A DNA stretch of 64,000 nt, from NCBI RefSeq assembly GCF_036924595.1, contig NZ_JAZHRV010000001.1, forward strand, positions 7,839,501-7,903,500, given 5' to 3'. The DNA comes from Bradyrhizobium algeriense. GTDB taxonomy: Bacteria > Pseudomonadota > Alphaproteobacteria > Rhizobiales > Xanthobacteraceae. The notes under the pieces were generated by a model, which worked only from the letters and a program-made list of their open reading frames with translations, had not been told where the DNA came from and did no database searches. Positions 16,385 through 24,339 of this stretch are shown piece after piece (position 1 is the stretch's first letter; each line of letters opens with the position of its first letter). Position numbers and translations under genes: made by a program.

Positions 16385-17233
16385 ATGAAATTCGATGCTC
16401 ACCTCGATCGTGCGACCAAGTTTCTGGAGTTAAACCGCGCCGGCAGCCTCATCTTGCCGAACGCGTGGGATGCGGCGAGCGCCAGAATCTTTGAGGAAGC
16501 AGGCTTTCCAGCGGTCGGCACAACGAGCGCGGGAATAGCGTACGCACGTGGCCGCAGGGACGGCCAGAAGCTCGTTCGCGGGTCGATGATGCACGAGTTT
16601 GCATCGATCGTCGCGGCGGTATCGGTGCCGGTCAATGCGGACATTGAAGCTGGCTATGGGGCATCACCCTACGACGTCGAAAGGACCGTGAGAGGTGTTC
16701 TCGACCTGGGTATTGCGGGCGTCAATCTCGAGGATAGCAGGCATGAGAATGGCGCATCCCCATTGTTCGAAATCGCAGCGCAGGAGGACCGGATCGCAGC
16801 TGCGCGTTCAGCCGCGAACGACAGCCGTGTACCCCTCGTCATCAACGCCCGCATTGACACTTTCCTTGCCGGCGTCGGGGCAGATGCGGCCGAGCGCGCA
16901 GCAATCACGGCTCAGCGCGGAGCCGCTTATCTGAAAGCCGGGGCCGACATCGTTTTTATCCCTTTGCTGACGGATCCTGACACGATCCGAAATCTTTCGG
17001 GAGCCATCGGTGGGCCCATTAGCCTCATGGCGATGCCTGGAGCGCCCAGCGCAAAGGCGCTCTTCGAGGCGGGCGCGAGCCGGGTCAGCATTGGGCAAAC
17101 AGCCATGCTTTCGGTTCTCGCACATCTTCGCGACATCGCATCGGAGATCCGCTCATCCGGTACGTGGGACGCAATTGCCGACCGCTTCTATGGGTTTGCC
17201 GAAGCGGAAGCGCTTTTTCCCGCCGGCCGATAG
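16385..17233 (+). CDS. Isocitrate lyase/PEP mutase family protein
   Basis: This TIM-barrel C-C/P-C bond enzyme has about 282 residues. Visible features are LILPNAWDAASARIFEEAGF, GTTSAGIAYARG, the metal-binding VPVNADIEAGYG, GVNLEDSRHENG, and INARIDTFLAG near the active-site loop. The full CxxC active-site motif of classical isocitrate lyases is not present, which fits the PEPM/oxaloacetate-decarboxylase-like branch. ATG 16385 follows a GAGAAAG site; the open frame to 16271 overlaps ogt. ogt and this family are often neighbours in rhizobia, though the link is not understood. Confidence 0.88.
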   Translation: MKFDAHLDRATKFLELNRAGSLILPNAWDAASARIFEEAGFPAVGTTSAGIAYARGRRDGQKLVRGSMMHEFASIVAAVSVPVNADIEAGYGASPYDVERTVRGVLDLGIAGVNLEDSRHENGASPLFEIAAQEDRIAAARSAANDSRVPLVINARIDTFLAGVGADAAERAAITAQRGAAYLKAGADIVFIPLLTDPDTIRNLSGAIGGPISLMAMPGAPSAKALFEAGASRVSIGQTAMLSVLAHLRDIASEIRSSGTWDAIADRFYGFAEAEALFPAGR

Positions 17234-17258
17234 CCGTTATTCTTCCAAGGAGCCTGCC

Positions 17259-18095
17259 ATGGCAACATTCAAGCACAGCGATTTGACCTTCTGGTACACA
17301 GAGGAAGGAGCGGGCGAACCGCTAGTTCTGATTCCCGGGGTAACAGGCGACGAGCGGCTATGGCGGCGCGTTCTACCGAAGCTCTCCGCCACGCACAGGG
17401 TCATCTCGTTCGACAATCGGGATGCGGGCAGGAGCAGCGTTTGCGAGGCGCCAAGCTACGGTCCTGCTGACATGGCCGGCGATGTCCTGGCCTTGTTCGA
17501 CCATCTCGGGCTCAAGAAGGCCCACGTGATGGGACACTCGCTGGGCGGACAGATCGCGCAGGAGCTCGCCCTGAGCGCGCCAGACCGCGTTAATGGCCTC
17601 ATCCTCGCCAATACGTGGTCGAAGGGCGATGGCGAGCTGGATGCTTTACTGACTATACGTGAAGCCTTCAGCCGAGAACTATCGGATGAGGCCTTTGCTA
17701 CTCAGAGCATCTACTTCAATTTCGGGCCCTCATTCTTTCGCAAGACGCCGATTGCCAAGATCGTCGAAGTCTTTCTCGCCTCTGGCCCGCGGCCGCCGCG
17801 AGAGGCGGTCCGGCGGCAAATCGCAGCCGCCAGGAAGGCCGACACACTCGGCCGCCTCGGCGCGATCCGCTCTCCTACGCTCGTCGTTTGGGGTGATGAA
17901 GACCGAGATTTCCAGAAGTTGCACGCCGAACAGTTAGCCGCAGGGATACCTGGGGCAAAGCAGGCCTGCATCTTCGGAAGCGGCCATTGCCCCATGATCG
18001 ACAGGGCCGATGATTTCGCCGACGCGGTCTTGGCATTTCTCGACGAAATCGAAGAGGGCTCATCGGTCTCGGCGGGAGCCGTGACGCGGAGATAA
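17259..18095 (+). CDS. Alpha/beta-fold hydrolase
   Basis: This hydrolase of about 278 residues has the nucleophile elbow GHSLGG with Ser94, an oxyanion-hole region (LVLIPGVTGDERLW), the acid in VVWGDEDRDF and the catalytic His in GSGHCPMIDRAD. AAGGAG precedes ATG 17259. It is similar in layout to 3-oxoadipate enol-lactonase-type hydrolases, but the substrate cannot be read from sequence. It is 25 bases downstream of the ICL/PEPM gene and 4 bases upstream of a small Ada-type zinc protein, so the three probably form one transcript. Confidence 0.88.
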   Translation: MATFKHSDLTFWYTEEGAGEPLVLIPGVTGDERLWRRVLPKLSATHRVISFDNRDAGRSSVCEAPSYGPADMAGDVLALFDHLGLKKAHVMGHSLGGQIAQELALSAPDRVNGLILANTWSKGDGELDALLTIREAFSRELSDEAFATQSIYFNFGPSFFRKTPIAKIVEVFLASGPRPPREAVRRQIAAARKADTLGRLGAIRSPTLVVWGDEDRDFQKLHAEQLAAGIPGAKQACIFGSGHCPMIDRADDFADAVLAFLDEIEEGSSVSAGAVTRR

Positions 18096-18099
18096 CGCC

Positions 18100-18399
18100 A
18101 TGCCGTACAAGCTGGTTGGCGCCGATGGCCGCTCGTATCTTAGTGATATGCCTGGCTTGCTCGGAGGGCATCGGCGGCTCAAAGGCTATGGAAGGCTCGA
18201 TTGTCGGAGCGCCCGGCAATGGATCGCGCGCGGGCATTACACGCGCCATCGCGTGTTCTTCGCCGATGAAACGACCGCTATCGCCGCCGGCTACCGACCT
18301 TGCGCGCGATGTCTTCCTGACCGCTACGCTCTTTGGCGTAAAGACCGCGCCCAGTGGGCGAAGACCAGCTTGGCGGCCCCGCAAAGCCCGAGTACTTAG
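18100..18399 (+). CDS. Stand-alone Ada-type metal-binding domain protein
   Basis: This 99-residue protein resembles the Ada zinc domain: HRVFFADETTAIAAGYRPCARCLPDRY matches the second half with its C-x2-C pair (PCARC). The first C-x3-C pair of canonical Ada (which holds the methyl-accepting Cys) is not seen; a single Cys (LDCRSA) and His residues (GHYTRHRV) occur instead. It may bind zinc but probably cannot act as a phosphotriester methyltransferase. It starts four bases after the alpha/beta hydrolase gene. It could sense alkylation or bind DNA (inference). Confidence 0.75.
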   Translation: MPYKLVGADGRSYLSDMPGLLGGHRRLKGYGRLDCRSARQWIARGHYTRHRVFFADETTAIAAGYRPCARCLPDRYALWRKDRAQWAKTSLAAPQSPST

Positions 18400-18438
18400 C
18401 CCGCAGCCGAACTTCCAGCTTCTTGCAAGGAGTCTCCC

Positions 18439-19344
18439 ATGAGCACCACCGCAGCGACCGAGCTTCGACACCAGTTTGTGGATGTGGAAGGGGCGCGCCT
18501 GCACTACGTCATTGCTGGCTCCGGCCCGCTCATGTTGTTCGTGCACGGATTTCCACAGCATTGGTATGCCTTCCGCCATCAGCTCGCCGAGTTTGCCAAG
18601 GACCACACGGTTGTGGCAGTCGATCTGCGCGGCGTGAATCTGTCGTCGCGACCAAAAAATCTCCGGGACAATGGGGTCTGGGTTGCGGCAGATGACATGA
18701 AGTGTCTGGTCCAGCATCTGGGCTTCTCGACCTGCATCATGGTTGGTCATGATTGGGGGACAGCCGTCGGATATTCGTTCGCCCTGCACCATCGCGAGAT
18801 GCTCGACCGCCTGGTGGTCATGTCCGGTTCGCACCCTGCAACTTTCGACCGCGACCTTCACTGCAACGAGAGCCAGATAGTCGGTGGCAAGCATTGGCTA
18901 AGGCTGCGCCGGCCGGATAGCGCGGCAAAAATTGCAGCAAACGATTTCGAGGCGTTGAAGCGGACATTTGCTGAGCATTCCTTCTTCACGAAGGATGACC
19001 TTGAAGCCTACCTCGCTGCATGGCGTCAGCCAGGTGCTATTGAAGGAATGGTTGCCTGGTATCATGCGGAAGGGTGGGGGCCTGCCGAGGGATTGTCACC
19101 GGCCCATGGCAACTATGTCCACGAGATATCTCCGCAAATCATTACCATGCCGACTCTCGTCATCTATGGCGACCGGGACAAGTTCCTTGTACCCCAAAAT
19201 TATGATGGGCTCGACAAGTATGTTCCCCACTTGACGATCCACCGCATCGAGGGCGGAAGCCACTGGATCTTGGATGAGCATCCGGCGCTCATCAATCGCT
19301 ATATTCGCGCGTTTTTGGAAAGCGCGTCAGCGCAACACGATTGA
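18439..19344 (+). CDS. Alpha/beta-fold hydrolase, epoxide-hydrolase/dehalogenase type
   Basis: This 301-residue hydrolase has the HGFPQ oxyanion motif (residues 36-40), the nucleophile elbow VGHDWGTAV with Asp105 in place of Ser, the acid region VIYGDRDKF and the catalytic His in EGGSHWILDEHP. An Asp nucleophile with HGFP is the pattern of epoxide hydrolases and haloacetate/haloalkane dehalogenases. AAGGAG is found upstream of ATG 18439. It closes the cluster of DNA-alkylation repair genes, so detoxification of epoxides or alkyl halides would fit the context (inference). Confidence 0.88.
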   Translation: MSTTAATELRHQFVDVEGARLHYVIAGSGPLMLFVHGFPQHWYAFRHQLAEFAKDHTVVAVDLRGVNLSSRPKNLRDNGVWVAADDMKCLVQHLGFSTCIMVGHDWGTAVGYSFALHHREMLDRLVVMSGSHPATFDRDLHCNESQIVGGKHWLRLRRPDSAAKIAANDFEALKRTFAEHSFFTKDDLEAYLAAWRQPGAIEGMVAWYHAEGWGPAEGLSPAHGNYVHEISPQIITMPTLVIYGDRDKFLVPQNYDGLDKYVPHLTIHRIEGGSHWILDEHPALINRYIRAFLESASAQHD

Positions 19345-19401
19345 GGAGCCTGACGTGAGCTAGGTCCTCGTTGAGAAGCCATCACAGCGACATTGACGGC
19401 G

Positions 19402-21420
19402 TCATTGAAATGCGCTGCGCCCCGCAGCCTTGTGCTTCTGATAGCGTGAGTTGATTTCCTGAATAAGGCGCTCGAATTGCTCAATGCTGGTTCCGGTTAA
19501 GACCTTGGTCGGGTCCTTGCCCATCTGCACCATGAACTCACGTGCGGGCCGGGTTTTGAAAAATTCCATGCCGATCGCTTCAAATGCTTCTTCGTACCGC
19601 TTCACGATGCGAGGGATTTTGGAATTGAGATTGAGTGTCTTTCCCTTCAGCTCCTTGGCGTATGTTTTGTTGACGAGGTCGGTGTAAATGGCCGGGTCGA
19701 TTATGTCCTCAATGTCCGACTCTGCTGGCGAAGGGTCGAAGGCTGCGGCGGTGAAGACAATCGACGTATCGCGCAGCACCTTTGACTTGATCAGCTCCTC
19801 GCGTTGATCTCGGCCGGCTTTGTCGTCATCCAACAAAACGATCACGTCGAGCTCCTGCGAGGCGAGCAGGGAAGTCATGTAGCTGACCTTTCCAGCACCA
19901 CCCGCGGGCGTGAGCACCATCTTTTCGACCAAGCGGGTCTTGCCTGTCTCGGCGAAGTAATCGTTGACCGAAGAGAGAATCCAAAAGTCGGTTACGCCTT
20001 CAACGACCAGATTCGCAGAGCCGACAAACAACGTTTGCGAGAGATTGTAGCCCAGGGCAGCTTGTATCGGGAAAAGCGTGCGCGCGTCGCCGCTCGGGTC
20101 CTTCGTTACTTGCGTGCCTTTCTCCGTGATGTTCACCGTGCGAACAACTTCGATAAGATCCGGAGGAATCATGAAGGGTGAGTGCGTGGTGTAGATAATC
20201 TGGTTTCCGTAGTCGTCGCGCAGATGGTGCAGCAAATCCTCTTGTGATCTTGCGTGCAGATACAGTCCAGGCTCGTCAAGCAAGAGAATTGCGTCAGTTG
20301 CGTCACCACCTTGGGTGTCGGCCGAGAATGCAATGTAAAACGAGAAGAACCAGCGGAAGCCACGGCTCCGCTCATCCAAGTTCACTTCGACAGGGTATTC
20401 AACATTCTCGTCGTAGATCAGGGTGTCGAGGTTAGGTCCGTCAGGCGAAAGCCGGACCGTCAGCTTCTTATCCTTCCAGAGGCGGCGCATTTCCTTGGTG
20501 ATGAGCGCGCTTGCTCGGCTGAGGAGCGTCTGACGTTTCTCGTGGTCGCTTTGGAGGGAGTGAATTTCGTCAGGGTCGAAGCCGGCGACCTGCGCCAACT
20601 TTTCAAAGTTCTTGTCCGCTTCCGTGAGTTGGTTCTCGGAGCGGCGTTTCTGCATCTTCGCCAGATTCTGGTGACCATCCAGCTCCGGAAATTCAGCGAT
20701 ATAGATGAACGGCGGCACCCACTCCAGAACCTTAGCCCTGGCCTTGCCGTGGGCTTCGTCAAAAGTGGAGATGTCGGAGGCTAATTCTTCCAATCCGGCA
20801 AGCAACTCGTCGGCATTTTCGTTCAAGGCAATCCCGGCTGCGCCCATGGCAGCGCGGAACGCCTTCGACGTCTTGACCACGTTTGCTCCCCACGCCTTCG
20901 GGTCATCCGGCTTGTTGGCGGCGTCCGTCAGCGCCTGGAGTGCTTTCTCGGAGGGGTCGAGGTGGGGCTCTGAGAGTCCGTTGACAACGCCATCCAGCAC
21001 AGGCGTGAGCCGTCTCAACTGCCCGGTCACCTTCTTGGGATCGAGAACGGGTGCCTTGAGGCCGACCAGTTCCACGGAGGTTTGGGCTGCGTGATACGTG
21101 CGAGCGATAACGACCTTTGAGATGGTCTGGTCTTTGATGATCCCGGCCAGCTCTGTCCTCTGCCTGTCTGAAAGCTCCCAGGTCGTCCTCGCCACGACGG
21201 TATTCGGCTTGCACTGGTTGAGGTGCCGACCCCGGGGGAAGTTCTTAACAGGGTCGATGTCCTTCCGGCCGCCGATAGGATTGACGGTTTCCAGTGCGAG
21301 CAAGAGGTTGGACTTGCCGCTTTCATTGCGTCCAACAAGGGCGGTGAGCTGTTCAATAGGAATGTCGCCGCTATTCTCGACTGAACGGAAATTCTCGACG
21401 GAGAAATTGGTGAGTTTCAA
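19402..21420 (-). CDS. OLD-family ATP-dependent endonuclease (AAA ATPase with TOPRIM domain)
   Basis: This 672-residue protein has an ABC/SMC-type ATPase N-terminus with Walker A LVGRNESGKSNLL (residues 29-40) and a later signature/Walker B region (AILLLDEPGLYLHARSQEDLL, TTHSPFMI). A TOPRIM nuclease domain follows, with LVVEGVTDFWIL and VIVLLDDDKAGRDQ. This is the layout of OLD nucleases, including GajA of Gabija defence. No UvrD-like GajB partner is adjacent, so it is better called a class 1 or orphan OLD nuclease. The start is TTG at 21420, preceded by GGGGGA. It neighbours other accessory genes and probably acts against phage or foreign DNA (inference). Confidence 0.85.
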   Translation of the reverse strand: MKLTNFSVENFRSVENSGDIPIEQLTALVGRNESGKSNLLLALETVNPIGGRKDIDPVKNFPRGRHLNQCKPNTVVARTTWELSDRQRTELAGIIKDQTISKVVIARTYHAAQTSVELVGLKAPVLDPKKVTGQLRRLTPVLDGVVNGLSEPHLDPSEKALQALTDAANKPDDPKAWGANVVKTSKAFRAAMGAAGIALNENADELLAGLEELASDISTFDEAHGKARAKVLEWVPPFIYIAEFPELDGHQNLAKMQKRRSENQLTEADKNFEKLAQVAGFDPDEIHSLQSDHEKRQTLLSRASALITKEMRRLWKDKKLTVRLSPDGPNLDTLIYDENVEYPVEVNLDERSRGFRWFFSFYIAFSADTQGGDATDAILLLDEPGLYLHARSQEDLLHHLRDDYGNQIIYTTHSPFMIPPDLIEVVRTVNITEKGTQVTKDPSGDARTLFPIQAALGYNLSQTLFVGSANLVVEGVTDFWILSSVNDYFAETGKTRLVEKMVLTPAGGAGKVSYMTSLLASQELDVIVLLDDDKAGRDQREELIKSKVLRDTSIVFTAAAFDPSPAESDIEDIIDPAIYTDLVNKTYAKELKGKTLNLNSKIPRIVKRYEEAFEAIGMEFFKTRPAREFMVQMGKDPTKVLTGTSIEQFERLIQEINSRYQKHKAAGRSAFQ

Positions 21421-21482
21421 TAGTTCCCCCTTCGTGCCCGGGACATTTCTACCCGTTGCGGTAGTGTGACCTCAAGGGGGTA

Positions 21483-21910
21483 TTACAGCCGGTTGCGGGT
21501 CTTCCCCAAATGGTTCTCGTGGCTGCCGTATTTGGCTTCCCAGCTCTTTACGCCGATCCGGTGAGATTCATGGTGGTGGTGGCAGAGGGGGATGACTGTA
21601 TCGTCCGGGGCCTTTAATCCTATCCCTGTGCCCCACTAGGCACCCCGAGGGTGGTGGGGTTCTCGGCGGACACTTGCCGCACACACTGCACGGCATTTGC
21701 CGGATGCGGGCGAGGTGCTTTGGGTTTTTTCTCACGCATTGTGCTTCTCTTCAGGTTTTCTGCCGCGCTTAGCCAGAGCGCCGCTCGGTCGCGTAGTTCC
21801 TGGGTGAACTCCCGATCTGCGCCGTTGGCCTCCAGCGTATCGGCCGTAGCGATGTTGGAGGAAGCAAGTTGCTCCAGCTCCTTCATCTGCGCGGCTTTGC
21901 TATGCGGCAC
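21483..21910 (-). pseudogene. HNH-type endonuclease-like gene, frameshifted
   Basis: The upstream frame (GTG 21910, with GGGGAT before it) encodes about 95 residues: a helical N-terminus and then NAVQCVRQVSAENPTTLGVP before a stop at 21620. In the next frame the sequence continues GIGLKAPDDTVIPLCHHHHE then SHRIGVKSWEAKYGSHENHL to a stop at 21483. The VPLC/HxxHH part is typical of small phage HNH proteins, so one frameshift near 21620-21650 appears to have split the gene. The usual second Cys/His site near CVRQ is also weak. It sits 63 bases upstream of the OLD nuclease in the same direction. Confidence 0.55.
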
Positions 21911-22026
21911 GTTTTATCCCCATGGCTGTGTCGTAGTCGTCATCGTTGGTAGGGGCAGCGATGCTGAGGTGGCGGCAAAATCCTCCACGCCGTGAAGGAA
22001 TTTCGTGGAGCCATCCACGGTTCAAA

Positions 22027-22063
22027 ATCGAGTCGTTCTTAGAAATGAGATCGAGTCGTTCTT
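22027..22063. repeat. Short direct repeat
   Basis: The 14-mer ATCGAGTCGTTCTT occurs twice with a 23-base period. It lies in about 280 bases of otherwise featureless DNA between the HNH remnant and the integrase remnant and could be part of an old attachment or recombination site; no tRNA gene is adjacent. Confidence 0.4.
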
Positions 22064-22196
22064 TCAGTGTCCGCACAACAGTCCGCTTACCGCATGAGGT
22101 CGCCTGGATTCGAATCTGGAATCAGATAGTTATGAGCGGCCAGTTCTAAGCATTGAAGCTGCGGAACGGAGACGACGTTAACTCCGTCAGACGTAC

Positions 22197-23006
22197 GTGC
22201 CGCTCAGTCCAGCTTGGAGGGCACGAGTTCAAATTTGTAGCGCGTCATACAATGTTGGCGAAGCCGACAAGCGGTTCTGCGATTTCTGGGCGGCGACGTC
22301 GTTGTTCGCTGGAGCGCTTCGTACAACAATCGTACAAAATCCTGAGCGGATAAGTCCTAGCACGTTGGTGCGGGGTATCGTCGCGGAGGGCCGCCCTTCC
22401 GTATTGCAGGACAGCCTGCACGCGATCGCCGAAGTGAAGTCGAGGCGGATACTGCCTACCGCTGCATGGCTGGAGGTCGGTGGGGACGCGCGCGCGTTTC
22501 TACGGCGCGGCATCCGCCTGCTCGGCGAGAAGTACGATGCCTTCTTCAAAGCCTTCCTCGCCGCCAAGACGCACGCGTCGCGAACCCTGTTCCGAAACGC
22601 CGAAGGCGACTACAAGCCCGACGAGGAAGCCGCGCGCTATCCAAAATTCGTCTCGCCGAATCCCGAGCGGCAATTCGGCAGCCTCTAGCCGAAGTTCTGC
22701 GAGGCCAAGAATACTTCGCCGGCGACCCGGAAAAAATGGGAGCCCTACTTCGAGCAGCTCATGCGACGGATCGGAAGCCGTGACATGGCCCGCGTAACCG
22801 AGCAGCACCTGCTCGACTGGCGCGACGCGCTGCTCGCGTCGAAGCTGTCGCCGGTCACGGTGAAGGACGGGTACGTCGCGGCCATGAAATTGTTCTTCGG
22901 CTGGTCGAAGCGCATGAAGAGGCTCGCGACGAATCCTGCCGCCATCCAGCACGCTGTCGCAGCGCTTGAATGCACCGCGCGCGATGCTGTGGGGGTTCGC
23001 TTCTGA
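22197..23006 (+). pseudogene. Tyrosine recombinase (phage integrase) remnant
   Basis: One frame is open from 22197 to 23006 apart from a single TAG at 22686-22688. The first part (GIVAEGRPSVLQDSLHAIAE, GDARAFLRRGIRLLGEKYDA) resembles the N-terminal region of long integrases. After the TAG the SAM-like core-binding domain is clear: NTSPATRKKWEPYFEQLMRR, VTEQHLLDWRDALL, VKDGYVAAMKLFFGWSKR. The catalytic domain with the Arg-His-Arg-Tyr residues is missing, and the frame ends in unrelated sequence. The element that brought this island is therefore no longer able to excise by itself. Confidence 0.7.
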
Positions 23007-23350
23007 CCGCGCGCGGCATTTGCGCAAAGGCAAGAATGTCAGCGACGATGATGCGGAGCTTGTCGTGAGCGTCGCCTGCGCTATCTGCGCTTTTCTTGCG
23101 AAGCGTCCAGACGGCGCCTAGACACTATTCCGCTCGATCGTCATCATCTAAATGCCGGTCATGAGGCCCATGGTGATGCTGCTGCCCGTTTCGGACATCT
23201 TGCCGATGATCGGCGGCATCATCGGCATCATGATCAGCAGCATCATCATCTTCAGCCGCCGCCGAAGGCGCGGCAGGGGATGGTTGCTGCTGCCGATGAT
23301 GCGGGGGGGGGGGCCCAGGCAGACCGCGCCCGGGAGCCTGGAGAGTAGTC
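23007..23350. other. Gene-free, low-complexity stretch
   Basis: No gene is supported here. A block around 23152-23300 is rich in CATCATCATC/GATGATG-type repeats, which give Met/Ile-rich or His/Asp-rich translations in different frames; open frames across it are likely accidental. A run of nine or more G at about 23305 follows. Base composition changes to AT-rich just before the abiE promoter. Confidence 0.5.
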
Positions 23351-23391
23351 TGTATATAAAATTACCTTCCGCAGGGCTAATTTTCTATACA
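23351..23391. promoter_or_regulatory. Long inverted repeat upstream of abiE, probable operator
   Basis: TGTATATAAAATTA (23351-23364) and TAATTTTCTATACA (23378-23391) form a 14-bp inverted repeat with a single mismatch and a 13-bp spacer. It lies in a sharply AT-rich block about 80 bases before the antitoxin start. AbiEi antitoxins are known to repress their own promoter by binding inverted repeats, so this is a good operator candidate. Confidence 0.65.
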
Positions 23392-23407
23392 TATCACTCC
23401 CTTCAGC

Positions 23408-23437
23408 TTGACAGTCTCCCATTGGGAGTAGTTTATA
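23408..23437 (+). promoter_or_regulatory. Predicted sigma-70 promoter of abiEi-abiEii with embedded palindrome
   Basis: TTGACA (23408-23413) and TTTATA (23432-23437) are spaced by 18 bases. The perfect palindrome CTCCCATTGGGAG (23416-23428) sits in the spacer, where a bound repressor would block RNA polymerase. A nine-codon mini-frame (ATG 23438 to TAA 23464, MEDLPPEG) follows immediately. Confidence 0.6.
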
Positions 23438-23469
23438 TGGAGGATTTGCCCCCAGAGGGCTAAAACGCC

Positions 23470-24339
23470 ATGGAAACCACTCCAAGGACGCTCGGGCCGG
23501 CGGAAGCCCGCGTCGTCCTGTCATTCCGCGAGCAGGGAAGGGATATCGTCGAGGCGGACGATATCATAAGCCTGCTTGAGTCCGAGAAGACGGGCCGCAA
23601 GGTCATCCGAAACCTCGTGCGCAAGGGCTGGCTCACCCGCCTCGTCGGCGGGCGCTACATGCTGCTGCCGCCCGAGCGCGGGGCCGAGAACATCGGCGAA
23701 AACAATCCACTTGCCGTCGCCGCGGCCGTCGTGGACGAGTCATACATAGGCTGGTGGTCTGCGGCATCCTTTCATGGGTTCACGACGCAAAAGCCGGCGA
23801 CGGTCTTTGTCGCGGTTCGCAAGCAGATGGCGCCGCGCACAATAGAGGGCGCGGAAATCCGCTTTGTAACCGCCTCCGCCCGCAAGTTCTTCGGCTTCAA
23901 CTCCTACAATGTGTACGGGCGCGGCACGCGGATTTCCGATCCCGAGAAAACGCTGGTCGATTGCATCGACAGGCCCGATCTTGCCGGAGGCCCAGCGGAA
24001 CTAACGCGCATCGTTCATGCCGCCATGGCGGAAATCGATCAGGAAAAACTGATGACGGCGGCATTGCAGATGAAAACAAAAGCGCTGCTGCAGCGTCTTG
24101 GCTTCCTGAGTGACCTTGTCGAAAGACCGCTCAAGGACGAATTACGGCAGCAGCTTCGCGCCGCCATCCCAAAAAAAACGCGCTCGACGTTTGGCGTGCG
24201 CGCGCGCAGGGAAGGCGATATCGGGTACGCGCCAGAATGGGAACTTCACGTTCACGCGCGCAAGGACGAACTGCTTTCGGAAGTGCCGCGCATCAGGAAA
24301 AAGGGCAGGACGAATGCTGACGACCGAGCAAATCCGTAA
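23470..24339 (+). CDS. abiEi: AbiEi-type antitoxin of a type IV toxin-antitoxin system
   Basis: This 289-residue protein has an N-terminal winged helix (VEADDIISLLESEKTGRKVI, then RNLVRKGWLTRLVGGRYML), which serves DNA binding. The larger C-terminal antitoxin domain includes ESYIGWWSAASFHGFTTQ, VFVAVRKQ, ISDPEKTLVDCIDRPDLAGG and TKALLQRLGFLSDL. Those motifs are typical of AbiEi_4-like antitoxins. It overlaps the toxin gene by 26 bases, as usual for this family, in which the antitoxin counteracts the toxin without stable complex formation. Two palindromes upstream suggest autorepression. Confidence 0.88.
   Translation: METTPRTLGPAEARVVLSFREQGRDIVEADDIISLLESEKTGRKVIRNLVRKGWLTRLVGGRYMLLPPERGAENIGENNPLAVAAAVVDESYIGWWSAASFHGFTTQKPATVFVAVRKQMAPRTIEGAEIRFVTASARKFFGFNSYNVYGRGTRISDPEKTLVDCIDRPDLAGGPAELTRIVHAAMAEIDQEKLMTAALQMKTKALLQRLGFLSDLVERPLKDELRQQLRAAIPKKTRSTFGVRARREGDIGYAPEWELHVHARKDELLSEVPRIRKKGRTNADDRANP

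Noticed and set aside
19402..21420. A complete Gabija defence system
   Set aside because: Only the GajA-like OLD/TOPRIM gene is present; no UvrD-like helicase gene lies on either side.
22100..22130. TGGATTCGAATCTGG, resembling a tRNA T-loop near the integrase remnant
   Set aside because: The flanking stem bases are not complementary (CTGGA on both sides) and no other tRNA arms or CCA end could be found.
23152..23463. A 103-residue Met/Ile-rich frame before abiEi
   Set aside because: It runs through a simple-sequence block, a G run and the promoter palindromes; no ribosome-binding site or family support.
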